Below are positions 7,500 through 15,923 of a stretch of DNA of 38,575 nt, one piece after another. The stretch lies in NCBI RefSeq assembly GCF_030586805.1, contig NZ_JAOSIM010000002.1, forward strand, positions 1 to 38,575, given 5' to 3'. The notes below the pieces were generated by a model. It saw nothing but the letters and a program-made list of their open reading frames with translations, ran no database searches and was not told the origin of the DNA. The first letter of the stretch is position 1. Each line of letters opens with the position of its first letter. The DNA comes from Candidatus Phytoplasma fabacearum. GTDB lineage: Bacteria > Bacillota_I > Bacilli_A > Acholeplasmatales > Acholeplasmataceae. Position numbers and translations under genes: made by a program.

Positions 7500-9830
7500 A
7501 TGCATTGGTTACAAGAAGCTAGATTTTCTAGCGTGATAGATAAACTTAAAAAAATTGTTTCTTTAACGGCATCTGTAAAAAGATCTAACCAAATTTTCAA
7601 AATATCTTTAAACGAATTATTAGTTGGAGATATAGTTTTATTATCGGCAGGAGATATTATTCCGGCAGATATAAGATTAATAGAGACCAAAGATTTTTTT
7701 GTTAAAGAAACAACTTTTACGGGGGAATCGGATGCGGTAGAAAAAAATGCTTTTTCTCAAAAAGAAACTAATAATCTATTAGATGATCCTAGATTAGTTT
7801 TTATGGGCACTAATGTTGTTTCGGGTTATGCTGTTGGAATTGTAGTTTTGACAGGATTAAATACTTATTTGGGTCATGTACATCAATCTTTAGATAAAGA
7901 AAAAAATTATTCTTCTTTAAAACAAGGAATTAATTCTATTGTTAAAATATTAATTGGTTGCATTTTGATTTTATTTCCTTTAATTTTTGCTTTAAATTGG
8001 TATAAATGTACAGAAAAATTTATTTTTTGGAATGTTTTTGCTTTTGCTTTAAGTATAATTTTAGGCATTACTCCTGAAATGTTGCCTTTAATTGTTACAA
8101 CTTCTTTTATGAGAGGTGTTGCTGTTCTTTCTAAATATAATGTTATTGTCAAAAATTTATATTCTATGCAAGATTTTGGTGCTATAGATATTTTATTTAC
8201 TGATAAGACGGGAACTTTAACAGAAGATAGCGTTGCTATTGAAAATTATTTAGATATTTATAATAAAAGTAATTTTAAAATTTTACAATATGCTTATTTA
8301 AATAGTTACTTTCAAACAGGTTTAAAAAACGTTATAGATAAAGCAATTATTGATAAAATGCATGATAATTGTCATTTTGATTCTATGTTAGTGAAAAATT
8401 TTATTAAAATTGACGAAATTCCTTTTGATTTTAAACGCCGAATTATGACTATTTCTCTTCATAATATTCATGAAGATTATGATTTAATTATCACTAAAGG
8501 AGCGATAGAAGAAATATTAAATATTTGTAATTATGCTGAATCTATTGATCCGAACACCAATGAATCTCAAATATTTAATATTGATAAACCTAAGATTTTA
8601 AATTATGTTATTCATTATAATCAATTAGGATTCCGTGTAATCGGAGTTTCTTATAAACTAATTAAAAAAAATCAAAATTCGATGTCTAATGATAATAAAA
8701 ACATAGAAAATAATATGATTATGTTAGGTTTTTTAATTTTATTAGATCCTCCTAAAGTTAGTTCTGCAGATGCTGTTTTAGCTTTAAAAAGTTGTGGTGT
8801 AGATGTTAAAATTTTAACCGGTGATAATGAAATTTTATCAAAAATTATTGCTCACAAAGTTAATATTGATTCTACAAAATGTTTATTAGGATCTAATTTG
8901 ATCGAAATGAGTGATGAAGAAATTTACAAACAAGCTCATTATACTAGTATTTTTGCTAAACTATATCCAGAGCAAAAAGCTAGAATTATTAATATTTTTC
9001 GAAAAAAAGGACATATTGTAGGTTTTATAGGAGATGGTATTAATGACGCTATCGCTATGAAAAATGCAGATTTATCCATTACTGTTGATTCAGGAGCTGA
9101 AGTTGCTAAGGAATCAGCAGATGTTATTTTATTGAATAAAAATTTAACTGTACTAAAATATGCAATTTTAGAAGGTCGAAAAAATTATATCAATATGTTG
9201 AAATATATTAAATTCACTTTAGCCTCTAATTTTGGTAATATTTTAAGTATTTTATTAGCTTCTTATTTGTTGCCTTTTATTCCTTTTATGCCTATTCAGA
9301 TTTTATGTTTAAATTTAATTTATGATTTATCTTGTTTAGTTTTGCCTTTTGACGATGTAGAATCTATCTATTTACAAAAAAAATCTCGTTGGGATAGTCG
9401 TAATATTTGTTTTTTTATGATTGCATTCGGAATATTAACTTTTATTTTTGATATTTTGTTTTGTTCTAGTTTATTATGGAAATATGGTATTTTTTCTTCT
9501 AGTGATTGGAATTGTGATAAAATTAATTTATTCAGGGCAGGATGGTTTATTTTTTCGATTTGGACTCAATTTTTGACTATTTTTTACCTTAGAACTTCTA
9601 ATTGTATGAGAAATTGGAAAAAAACTATTTATATATTTATGTTTCCTTTTGTAGCTGGAGTTTTAGCTTCTTATTTGCCTTGTATAAATTTTTTATCAAA
9701 AAGATTATATTTTGATAACCCTTTTAATAAAGATTATGTTTTTATTTTAGCAAGCTTTTTATTCTTGTATTTTTTATCTTTATGTTTAATTAAAAAATTA
9801 TTTATTATAAATAAACGTGATCTTGTTTGA
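7500..9830 (+). CDS. mgtA: Main body of the Mg2+ P-type ATPase (downstream frame)
   Basis: This 776-codon frame, if used alone from ATG 7500, would lack the N-terminus and first membrane segment. It contains everything else expected of a P3B ATPase that imports Mg2+: the actuator motif TGES, the membrane-4 PEMLP motif, phosphorylation motif DKTGTLT (Asp at 8202), the TGDN nucleotide-domain motif, GDGIND in the P domain, and the C-terminal membrane bundle. ATG 7500 has no evident ribosome-binding site and falls in the conserved MHWLQEARFSS region, so it is unlikely to be a natural start. The open frame itself reaches back to 7326. cdaA follows 38 nt later. Confidence 0.85.
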   Translation: MHWLQEARFSSVIDKLKKIVSLTASVKRSNQIFKISLNELLVGDIVLLSAGDIIPADIRLIETKDFFVKETTFTGESDAVEKNAFSQKETNNLLDDPRLVFMGTNVVSGYAVGIVVLTGLNTYLGHVHQSLDKEKNYSSLKQGINSIVKILIGCILILFPLIFALNWYKCTEKFIFWNVFAFALSIILGITPEMLPLIVTTSFMRGVAVLSKYNVIVKNLYSMQDFGAIDILFTDKTGTLTEDSVAIENYLDIYNKSNFKILQYAYLNSYFQTGLKNVIDKAIIDKMHDNCHFDSMLVKNFIKIDEIPFDFKRRIMTISLHNIHEDYDLIITKGAIEEILNICNYAESIDPNTNESQIFNIDKPKILNYVIHYNQLGFRVIGVSYKLIKKNQNSMSNDNKNIENNMIMLGFLILLDPPKVSSADAVLALKSCGVDVKILTGDNEILSKIIAHKVNIDSTKCLLGSNLIEMSDEEIYKQAHYTSIFAKLYPEQKARIINIFRKKGHIVGFIGDGINDAIAMKNADLSITVDSGAEVAKESADVILLNKNLTVLKYAILEGRKNYINMLKYIKFTLASNFGNILSILLASYLLPFIPFMPIQILCLNLIYDLSCLVLPFDDVESIYLQKKSRWDSRNICFFMIAFGILTFIFDILFCSSLLWKYGIFSSSDWNCDKINLFRAGWFIFSIWTQFLTIFYLRTSNCMRNWKKTIYIFMFPFVAGVLASYLPCINFLSKRLYFDNPFNKDYVFILASFLFLYFLSLCLIKKLFIINKRDLV

Positions 9831-9868
9831 GATTAGATTAATTTTGACCGAATGGATAGGTGTATTTA

Positions 9869-10648
9869 ATGATCTATTGGCCAGATATTTTAAATATATT
9901 ATTATTTTTTATAGCTATTTTGTTATTATTTTATATTTCTTTAAATATTTTTTTTAGTAAATATGAAGTTATTAAAGTAGTTTATTGTTTTTTTTTAGGA
10001 ATTTTATTTGTTTATTATTTGAAATTTTTTTGGGAAAAATATAATTATTTTGAACCAATTAGACATTTTTTAGAAAAAATTAATATTTATAATGTGATAT
10101 TAAATTTTGTTATGATAGCGCCTATTATTATCAAAGCTCCTTATTTGCGTTTTTATGTGCAAAATTGGTCTGGTTTTTGGAACAGAAAAAAAATGATAGT
10201 TATGGGCAACAAAAATACACAAAATCAAATTTTAAAAGCTGTTTGGTTCATGTCAGAAAAAAAAATTGGTTCTTTGATTACTATTGAAAAATATAATACA
10301 TTAGAGCAATTTGCTCAAAAATCTATTTTTATCGATGCTAATGTTTCTTATGAATTATTAATTAATATTTTTATGCCTAATACTCCTTTGCATGATGGTG
10401 CTGTCATTATTCGAGGTAATAAAATTTTATCTGCTGGAGCTTATTTTATGTTATCCGATAACCAACATTTTGAAAAAATTACAGGTTCTAGGCATCGAGC
10501 TGCTTTAGGTATTAGCGAACATACTGATAGTATGACTATTATAGTTTCTGAAGAAACAGGTGATATTTCTATTGCTGTGGATGGAATTATGTTATTAATG
10601 AATGATCGCAATAAATTTGAAGAATATTTAACTATGTTTATGGGTTAG
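9869..10648 (+). CDS. cdaA: Diadenylate cyclase CdaA (c-di-AMP synthase)
   Basis: It makes the second messenger c-di-AMP from two ATP. In Firmicutes c-di-AMP controls potassium and osmotic balance. The 259-residue protein has three N-terminal membrane segments (about 1-90) and a cytoplasmic DAC domain with the DGA motif (176-178) and RHR motif (208-210), both catalytic. I chose ATG 9869 since GGATAGG (9854-9860) ends 8 nt before it; an in-frame GTG at 9860 overlaps that site. In many Firmicutes cdaA is followed by cdaR and glmM, which are absent here, in keeping with a wall-less cell. The mgtA-like ATPase lies directly upstream. Confidence 0.95.
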   Translation: MIYWPDILNILLFFIAILLLFYISLNIFFSKYEVIKVVYCFFLGILFVYYLKFFWEKYNYFEPIRHFLEKINIYNVILNFVMIAPIIIKAPYLRFYVQNWSGFWNRKKMIVMGNKNTQNQILKAVWFMSEKKIGSLITIEKYNTLEQFAQKSIFIDANVSYELLINIFMPNTPLHDGAVIIRGNKILSAGAYFMLSDNQHFEKITGSRHRAALGISEHTDSMTIIVSEETGDISIAVDGIMLLMNDRNKFEEYLTMFMG

Positions 10649-10774
10649 TGACGGATAATTGTGTTTAGCCAAAATAGATTTTTTACGCTTGTAATTAATA
10701 TTAATTAAATTATATAGCAGATAATGTTTATATTTTTATAAATTATAACTAGCTTTTTTATGAATTTTTTTTAG

Positions 10775-10780
10775 TATAAT
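10775..10780 (+). promoter_or_regulatory. Candidate -10 hexamer for acpP-leuS
   Basis: A perfect TATAAT lies about 180 nt before acpP. The expected -35 position is T-rich without a good TTGACA match, so this is a tentative promoter. Confidence 0.4.
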
Positions 10781-10793
10781 TGAAGTAAAGTTT

Positions 10794-10813
10794 TTGAGAT
10801 TTTATCTTCTCAA
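10794..10813 (+). promoter_or_regulatory. Hairpin in the acpP leader
   Basis: TTGAGA (10794-10799) pairs perfectly with TCTCAA (10808-10813) around an 8-nt loop. It would lie at the very 5' end of a transcript starting from the TATAAT at 10775, where it could stabilise the message. No U-tract follows directly. Confidence 0.3.
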
Positions 10814-10957
10814 TATATATTTATTAAATATTTTTCAATAAATAAATATTTGTTTTTTTATTTATGTTAATACATTGATTTTTTATCGAATGTTTAAAAT
10901 AATAAATTTTTGATTTAGTATATTTTTTAAAATAAATTTAAATATATGGAGTTAATA

Positions 10958-11233
10958 GTGTTTAATAAAATTCAAAAAATAATTTCGGAACAATTATCAT
11001 TGTCTGAAGATCTAATTCAATTAGAAACAAAATTAAAGGAAGATTTAGGAATGGATTCTATAGATGCTGTTAATTTGGCTATTCAATTAGAAAAGATTTT
11101 TAATATTAAAATTAGTGATGAACAATTACAACAATTTAAATTAGTAAAAGATATTGTAGTTTATATTGAGGCTAATTCTTCTGGATACACAGAAGAAAAT
11201 CAAAATATCGAATATAAAAAAAATCGGAGTTAA
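10958..11233 (+). CDS. acpP: Acyl carrier protein
   Basis: This small acidic carrier (92 residues) holds acyl groups on a 4'-phosphopantetheine arm attached to the Ser of the GMDSIDAVNL motif. I chose GTG 10958 over ATG 10946 because GGAG (10948-10951) lies 6 nt upstream of the GTG and ACPs normally start a few residues before the KIQKIISEQL-like helix. The C-terminal tail (about the last 18 residues) is an extra polar extension. Phytoplasmas are thought to lack a full fatty-acid synthesis pathway, so its partner reactions are unclear. leuS begins 11 nt downstream, suggesting co-transcription. Confidence 0.9.
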   Translation: MFNKIQKIISEQLSLSEDLIQLETKLKEDLGMDSIDAVNLAIQLEKIFNIKISDEQLQQFKLVKDIVVYIEANSSGYTEENQNIEYKKNRS

Positions 11234-11244
11234 AAAAGTTTTTT

Positions 11245-13698
11245 ATGTTAATTTATGATTTTCGTGGCATAGAAGCTAAATGGCAATTGCATTGGGAACA
11301 ACAACAAACTTTTAAAACACAACTTGATTATAATAAGAAAAAATTTTATTGTTTAGATATGTTCCCATATCCTTCCGCTCAAGGATTACATGTTGGACAT
11401 TTAGTAGGTTATTCTGCTAGTGATATTGTTAATAGATTTTTTCGAATGCAAGGATTTAATGTTTTACATCCTTTTGGATGGGATTCTTTTGGTTTACCTA
11501 CAGAACGTTATGCTTCGCAAACAGGTCAGCATCCTTCTTATGTAACTTATCAAAATATTGCTAATTTTAAAAAACAAATAAAATTGCTCGGAAAAGGTAT
11601 TGATTGGAGTCGAGAATTAGCTACTTCCGATTCTTATTATTATAAATGGACTCAATGGATTTTTAAAAAACTTTATCAACAAGGCTTAGCTGTTTTGCAA
11701 GATGTTGAGGTAAATTTTTGTCCTCAATTAGGTACAGTATTAGCTAATGAGGAGATTATTTCTACTTCTGAAGGTATTATATCAGAACGTGGCGGTTATC
11801 CTGTTTTTAAGCGTAAAATGAAACAATGGGTTTTAAAAATTACTAAATATGCAGATAGACTTTTGGATGATTTGCCATTGCTAGATTGGCCAGCACCTAT
11901 TAAAGAAACGCAAATTAAATGGATTGGCAAAACATCAGGTTTTATTTTTTATTTTCCTTTATCAATGGATAATGAAAAAATTTTGTCTGTTTTTACTACT
12001 ATGCCTCAAACAATTTTTGGAGTTAGTGCTTTAATTTTGGCTCCCGAACATCCCTGGGTATCACTTTTGACTATTTCCGCAAACCAACAAATAGTTAATA
12101 ATTATTTACAAAAAACTCAACGTAAAAGTAATTTAGAAAGAGATATTAATAGAGAAATTACGGGAGTTTTTACGGGTAGTTATGCTATTAACCCTTGTAA
12201 TAAACAGAAAATTCCTATTTGGATTTCAGATTATGTTTTTATGCATTATGGAACAGGAGCATTAATGTCAGTACCTTTGTATAATCAAAAGGATTTTATT
12301 TTTGCTAAAAAATATAATTTAAATAAATATATTATTAAATATTGTGGTCCTCGTTGCCATTTATACCAAAGGGGAGAACAAATTAAAAAACCATGTTTAA
12401 AAAATGGTGGAATTTTTATTAATAGTGACTTTTTAAATGATTTGGATGAAAATTCTGCTAAAGAAAAAATTATAAATTTATCTATTAAAAATAAATGGGG
12501 GGAAACATTTAATACTTATAAAATTTATGATTGGTTATATTCTCGTCAAATTTATTGGGGAGAACCTTTTCCTGTTTATTATGACGAAAATAATAAAATT
12601 TATTTAATGTCTGATGATGAATTACCTTTAGAATTGCCTGAAACTGAAAATATAGAACATTTATATAAAGGCAGCTCTCCTTTATCTCAAATTCATTCTT
12701 GGTTATATTTTAATAAAAATGGTAAAACCTATAAACGCGATTCTAATACTATGCCACAATTTGCAGGCAGTTCTTGGTATTATATAGGTTATATTTTAAA
12801 AAATTATTTAAGTATGATACCATTAAATACCATGGAAGCTAAAAAATTATTAGATTATTTTTTGCCTGTAGATGTTTACATTGGTGGCGCTGAACATGCT
12901 CATGGTCATTTAATTTATGCTCGATTTTGGTGTAAATGTTTGTATGATTGGGGTTTAATATCGACTCCTGAGCCTTTTTATAAATTAATAAATCAAGGTA
13001 TGATTTTAGGCAGCGATAATTTAAAAATGAGTAAATCTAGAGGCAATATTGTTAATGCTTCGGAAGTTTTAGATGCTTATGGAGCTGATGTAATACGACT
13101 TTATATTATGTTTTTGGGCCCTTTGGAAGATAATAAATCTTGGTCAGAACAAGGTTTAAAGGGTATTCAACGTTTTTTAAATCGTATTTACAATATTTTT
13201 GATAATTTTATTATTTGTGAATCAAATTTTTTAGTTTTAAATAAAATTACACATCAAACTATTCGAAATGTTACTGAATATTATCAAAAATTTCAATTTA
13301 ATAAAGTTATTAGTCAATTAATGATTTTAACTAATTATATTTATAAATATGAAAAAGTAGATCGTGTGCAAATTAGAATTTTATTACAATTATTGAATCC
13401 TATAGCTCCACATATTACAGAGGAATTAAATCAAATTAAATTAAAATCTAATCAAGAATTAGTTTATTCTCCTTGGCCAAAATATGATGTTTCTGTTTTA
13501 GAAGAAAAAGAAGTTGTTATTGTTATTCAAATTAATGGTAAAATTAAATCTAAATTATTAATTTCTTTAGATACAGATAAATCTGAAATTTTAAAAATTA
13601 TCGAAAAAGATGAAAAAATTTTAAGTTTTATCAAAAATAAAAAGATTATTAATACTATTTATATCAAAAATAAATTATTAAATATAGTTATAATATAG
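11245..13698 (+). CDS. leuS: Leucyl-tRNA synthetase
   Basis: LeuRS charges tRNA-Leu with leucine. The 817-residue enzyme is of bacterial type: the HIGH-like HVGH motif is at 49-52, the KMSKS motif at 594-598, and the DVYIGGAEHAHGHL block precedes it. The CP1 editing domain is present (about 225-420) but its signature sites differ from the norm. The threonine-rich motif reads TTMPQT (251-256) where TTRPDT is usual, and the later VPAHDxRD-type motif reads VPLYNQKD (343-350), keeping only the last Asp. The C-terminal tRNA-binding domain is present. It follows acpP by 11 nt with no strong ribosome-binding site, so coupling is possible. Confidence 0.97.
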   Translation: MLIYDFRGIEAKWQLHWEQQQTFKTQLDYNKKKFYCLDMFPYPSAQGLHVGHLVGYSASDIVNRFFRMQGFNVLHPFGWDSFGLPTERYASQTGQHPSYVTYQNIANFKKQIKLLGKGIDWSRELATSDSYYYKWTQWIFKKLYQQGLAVLQDVEVNFCPQLGTVLANEEIISTSEGIISERGGYPVFKRKMKQWVLKITKYADRLLDDLPLLDWPAPIKETQIKWIGKTSGFIFYFPLSMDNEKILSVFTTMPQTIFGVSALILAPEHPWVSLLTISANQQIVNNYLQKTQRKSNLERDINREITGVFTGSYAINPCNKQKIPIWISDYVFMHYGTGALMSVPLYNQKDFIFAKKYNLNKYIIKYCGPRCHLYQRGEQIKKPCLKNGGIFINSDFLNDLDENSAKEKIINLSIKNKWGETFNTYKIYDWLYSRQIYWGEPFPVYYDENNKIYLMSDDELPLELPETENIEHLYKGSSPLSQIHSWLYFNKNGKTYKRDSNTMPQFAGSSWYYIGYILKNYLSMIPLNTMEAKKLLDYFLPVDVYIGGAEHAHGHLIYARFWCKCLYDWGLISTPEPFYKLINQGMILGSDNLKMSKSRGNIVNASEVLDAYGADVIRLYIMFLGPLEDNKSWSEQGLKGIQRFLNRIYNIFDNFIICESNFLVLNKITHQTIRNVTEYYQKFQFNKVISQLMILTNYIYKYEKVDRVQIRILLQLLNPIAPHITEELNQIKLKSNQELVYSPWPKYDVSVLEEKEVVIVIQINGKIKSKLLISLDTDKSEILKIIEKDEKILSFIKNKKIINTIYIKNKLLNIVII

Positions 13699-13777
13699 AT
13701 TATAATTTGATTTCAATATCTAATAATTAAAATCTTTACTTATAATTTTTTGAGAAAGCATGGTTTTTTAATTATTT

Positions 13778-14410
13778 ATGCGATTAAATAAAGAAGGGAT
13801 GTTGATAATTATTTCGGGACCATCAGGAGTTGGTAAAGGAACGGTGAAGAAATTATTATTAGAGAGAATTAAAAATAATTTAGTTTATTCAGTTTCTATG
13901 ACTACTCGGTCTCCAAGAATAAATGAAAAAAACGGTAAAGATTATTTTTTTGTTAGTAATCAATTTTTTAAAGATAAAATTAAAGAAAATTATTTTTTAG
14001 AGTATAATGAATTTATTGGTAATTATTACGGTACTCCTAAAATTAAAGTAATGGAAGAGTTAAAAAAAAACAAAGATGTTTTATTAGAAATAGATGTTCA
14101 AGGGGCTTTACAAATTAGTAATAATTTTATTAAAAGTAAAAGTGTTTTTATTTTTTTAGCTCCTCCTTCTATTGCAATTTTAAAACAACGCATTGAATAT
14201 CGAAATACAGAGTCTTTACAAATCATTAACGAACGTATTTCTAAAGCTCGTCAAGAATTATTATTGATTCAAAAAATAAAAAAATATGATTATATGATTA
14301 TCAATGATAAATTAGATGATACAGTTAATATTATTATGTCTATTTTAGTTGCAGAACGTGTAAAATTTAAAAGAATTATTAAGTTTTATTCATCTAAAAT
14401 TTTAATTTAA
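13778..14410 (+). CDS. gmk: Guanylate kinase
   Basis: Gmk phosphorylates GMP to GDP in the cytoplasm, feeding GTP synthesis and nucleotide salvage. The 210-residue protein has the P-loop GPSGVGKGT (14-22), the GMP-binding SMTTRSPR motif and the YGTP motif, and EIDVQGA in the core. ATG 13778 gives a start close to the usual length; ATG 13799 is too near the P-loop to be preferred, although neither has a strong ribosome-binding site. It begins the gmk-rpoZ-rsmH group; the gmk-rpoZ pairing is typical of Firmicutes. Confidence 0.95.
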   Translation: MRLNKEGMLIIISGPSGVGKGTVKKLLLERIKNNLVYSVSMTTRSPRINEKNGKDYFFVSNQFFKDKIKENYFLEYNEFIGNYYGTPKIKVMEELKKNKDVLLEIDVQGALQISNNFIKSKSVFIFLAPPSIAILKQRIEYRNTESLQIINERISKARQELLLIQKIKKYDYMIINDKLDDTVNIIMSILVAERVKFKRIIKFYSSKILI

Positions 14411-14445
14411 ACTTATAATTTCGAGAAAGGAAATTGTGTATAAAA

Positions 14446-14670
14446 ATGCTTTCTAATCAAAAAAAAGGTTTTTCAACTGATTCTATTGATGATTTATTAA
14501 AATGTATTGATTCTAAGTATAAATTAGCTTATGTTGCCGGGAAGATCGCTCATATTATAGAAACTAAAGATGAACTTTATAAATCTCAAATTAAGGGTAA
14601 AAAAATTGTTAGCAAAGCTTTATCGGAAATTATTAATAAAAATTTTAAAATTATTTTTAAAGAAGATTAA
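14446..14670 (+). CDS. rpoZ: DNA-directed RNA polymerase omega subunit
   Basis: Omega helps beta' fold and assemble in RNA polymerase. The 74-residue product has the characteristic SIDDLLKCIDSKYKLAYVAGKIAHII segment and the distal SKALSEIINKNFKI helix, and it directly follows gmk as in Bacillus. The start is uncertain. ATG 14446 lies about 14 nt after AAAGGA, and the in-frame TTG at 14434 only about 2 nt after it. I prefer the ATG because several other genes here have similarly wide spacing. The stop codon is embedded in a hairpin (14668-14685). Confidence 0.8.
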   Translation: MLSNQKKGFSTDSIDDLLKCIDSKYKLAYVAGKIAHIIETKDELYKSQIKGKKIVSKALSEIINKNFKIIFKED

Positions 14671-14690
14671 AAGCATTTGCTTTTATTTTG
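14668..14690 (+). terminator. Hairpin overlapping the rpoZ stop codon
   Basis: TAAAAGC (14668-14674) pairs perfectly with GCTTTTA (14679-14685) around an ATTT loop and is followed by TTTTG. This is a compact 7-bp stem with a short U-run, a plausible weak terminator or attenuator that would set rsmH apart from gmk-rpoZ. Confidence 0.45.
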
Positions 14691-14709
14691 ATTAATGAGG
14701 TTTAGAGAA

Positions 14710-15633
14710 TTGTTAATTACAAATCATATACCTGTTATGCTTCAGGAAGTTGTGGAATATTTGAATATTGATTCTTCTGGTGTTTACGTTGATGCTACTT
14801 TGGGTACAGGCGGTCATAGTCATGCTATTTTGAATAAGCTAACTACTGGTACTTTATACTCTTTTGATCAAGATATTAAAGCTATTCAGCAATGTCGACA
14901 AAGATTTATTAATTATCAAAATATTTGTTTAATAAACAAAAATTTTTCTTATTTATACGATGAATTATTAGCGCGAAAAGTAACTACGATTAATGGTATT
15001 GTTTTTGATTTAGGATTATCGTTGTTACAAATTAACGATAATACAAGAGGTTTTAGTTATTTACGTAATGATGTATTAGATATGAGAATGAACTGTAATA
15101 ATCCTATTACTGCTCAATATATTTTAAATCATTATTCTTTAGAAGATTTGCAAAAGATTTTTCAAAATTATGGGGAAGAACCGAAATCTCGCATGATCGC
15201 TAAAGAAATTATTAAAAATAGACCTTTGTATATGACTTTTGATTTAGTCAAAATTACTGATAAATTTAAAAATTTTCGTAATAATCGTGGACATAGCGCT
15301 AAAAGAGTGTTTCAAGCTTTGCGTATAGAAGTTAATCAAGAATTAAAATGTTTAAAATTAGCTTTAGAACAAAGTTTAAAATTATTAAAAAAAGGTGGAA
15401 TTATATTAGTAATTAGTTTTAATTCTTTAGAAGATCGTTTAGTAAAATATTTTTTTAAACAAAATAGTTCTTATGATTCGGTTTTTTCTAATTTGCCTAT
15501 TCACGATAAAGATTTGCCAATTCCTGTTTTAAGAATTATAAATAAAAAAGTTATTCGACCTTCTGCCAGAGAACAAGAATTTAATTCTTGTAGTCATTCA
15601 GCTAAACTTAGAGTAGCTATTAAAAATATATAA
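14710..15633 (+). CDS. rsmH: 16S rRNA (cytosine(1402)-N4)-methyltransferase
   Basis: RsmH (MraW) methylates N4 of C1402 in the 16S P-site. The protein has the NHIPVMLQEVVEYLN start region, the SAM-binding VDATLGTGGHS motif, FDLGLSLLQI, and the C-terminal SHSAKLRVAIK motif. I favour TTG 14710 because GAGG (14697-14700) lies 9 nt upstream; the ATG at 14695 has no ribosome-binding site. The product would have 307 residues. RsmI, which adds the 2'-O-methyl group to the same C1402, is encoded at 35156. The usual dcw (cell wall/division) neighbours are absent here. Confidence 0.9.
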   Translation: MLITNHIPVMLQEVVEYLNIDSSGVYVDATLGTGGHSHAILNKLTTGTLYSFDQDIKAIQQCRQRFINYQNICLINKNFSYLYDELLARKVTTINGIVFDLGLSLLQINDNTRGFSYLRNDVLDMRMNCNNPITAQYILNHYSLEDLQKIFQNYGEEPKSRMIAKEIIKNRPLYMTFDLVKITDKFKNFRNNRGHSAKRVFQALRIEVNQELKCLKLALEQSLKLLKKGGIILVISFNSLEDRLVKYFFKQNSSYDSVFSNLPIHDKDLPIPVLRIINKKVIRPSAREQEFNSCSHSAKLRVAIKNI

Positions 15634-15715
15634 AAATAGTATTTTTATGTTATTTTCGAAAATTATATTTTAGTAGAAATTTTTTTGTTGATATAAATAG
15701 ATATATATTTTTTTA

Positions 15716-15724
15716 TGATATAAT
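15716..15724 (+). promoter_or_regulatory. Extended -10 promoter element before rpsJ
   Basis: The sequence reads TGATATAAT, that is TGN plus a perfect TATAAT, an extended -10 element that can work without a good -35. The same element in nearly the same context recurs at 37702-37710. Transcription from here would start near 15731 and produce a leader of about 220 nt. Confidence 0.5.
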
Positions 15725-15745
15725 GATAAATGTGTATATTCTGTG

Positions 15746-15800
15746 AATATTTTATATTATTTTAGGTAATTTCGGAATAATATAAAATATTTTATTTTTT
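15746..15800 (+). terminator. Perfect 16-bp stem-loop with U-tract (rsmH terminator or S10 leader attenuator)
   Basis: Positions 15746-15761 and 15776-15791 are exact inverted repeats of 16 nt, separated by a 14-nt loop and followed by a T-rich tail (15792-15800). It resembles an intrinsic terminator with an AT-only stem. It lies downstream of the candidate promoter at 15716, so it could both end upstream transcripts and form early in the S10 leader. Confidence 0.6.
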
Positions 15801-15904
15801 AATTTGATGATTTTTTATGGTAAATTAAATTATTATTTTATGTTAATAAATTTTTTATATATGTTTTAGGCTTAAAAAAATTAAGAATTTATGCATTTAA
15901 ATAT

Positions 15905-15923
15905 CAAATAAATGTTTTATTTG
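15905..15923 (+). promoter_or_regulatory. 8-bp hairpin just upstream of the rpsJ ribosome-binding site
   Basis: CAAATAAA (15905-15912) pairs perfectly with TTTATTTG (15916-15923) around a 3-nt loop. The GGAAAGG motif begins a few nt later. It could influence translation of S10. Confidence 0.35.

Larger units (their letters stand above)
7156..9830 (+). pseudogene. mgtA: Magnesium-translocating P-type ATPase (MgtA type) split by a frameshift at an A10 tract
   Basis: The first frame (7156-7356) encodes the MgtA N-terminus up to ...NNNVNILNKKK and then runs off into IIILLKS and a stop. From 7326 the next frame is open and reads ...TKIIRVLLNPFNFILLFLL..., the first membrane segments of MgtA, continuing to 9830. 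The switch lies on A10 (7324-7333). Adding one A, or a -1 slip on the A AAA AAA heptamer, joins both parts into about 891 residues, the normal family length. ATG 7156 is preceded by GGGAG 13 nt upstream. No other frame breaks are seen in the downstream 2.5 kb, which argues for recent loss, sequencing error or functional slippage rather than an old pseudogene. Confidence 0.8.
10649..10957. other. 309-nt intergenic region between cdaA and acpP
   Basis: It contains a TATAAT hexamer (10775-10780) and a 6-bp hairpin (10794-10813). Nothing else is recognisable in this highly AT-rich stretch. Confidence 0.55.

Noticed and set aside
7907-8152. Minus-strand ORFs of 60-113 codons inside obvious genes (such as 1302-1544, 7451-7690, 7907-8152, 20539-20880, 25039-25320, 28741-29025)
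   Set aside because: All are antisense shadows of strongly conserved plus-strand genes, have no ribosome-binding site and show no recognisable motifs.
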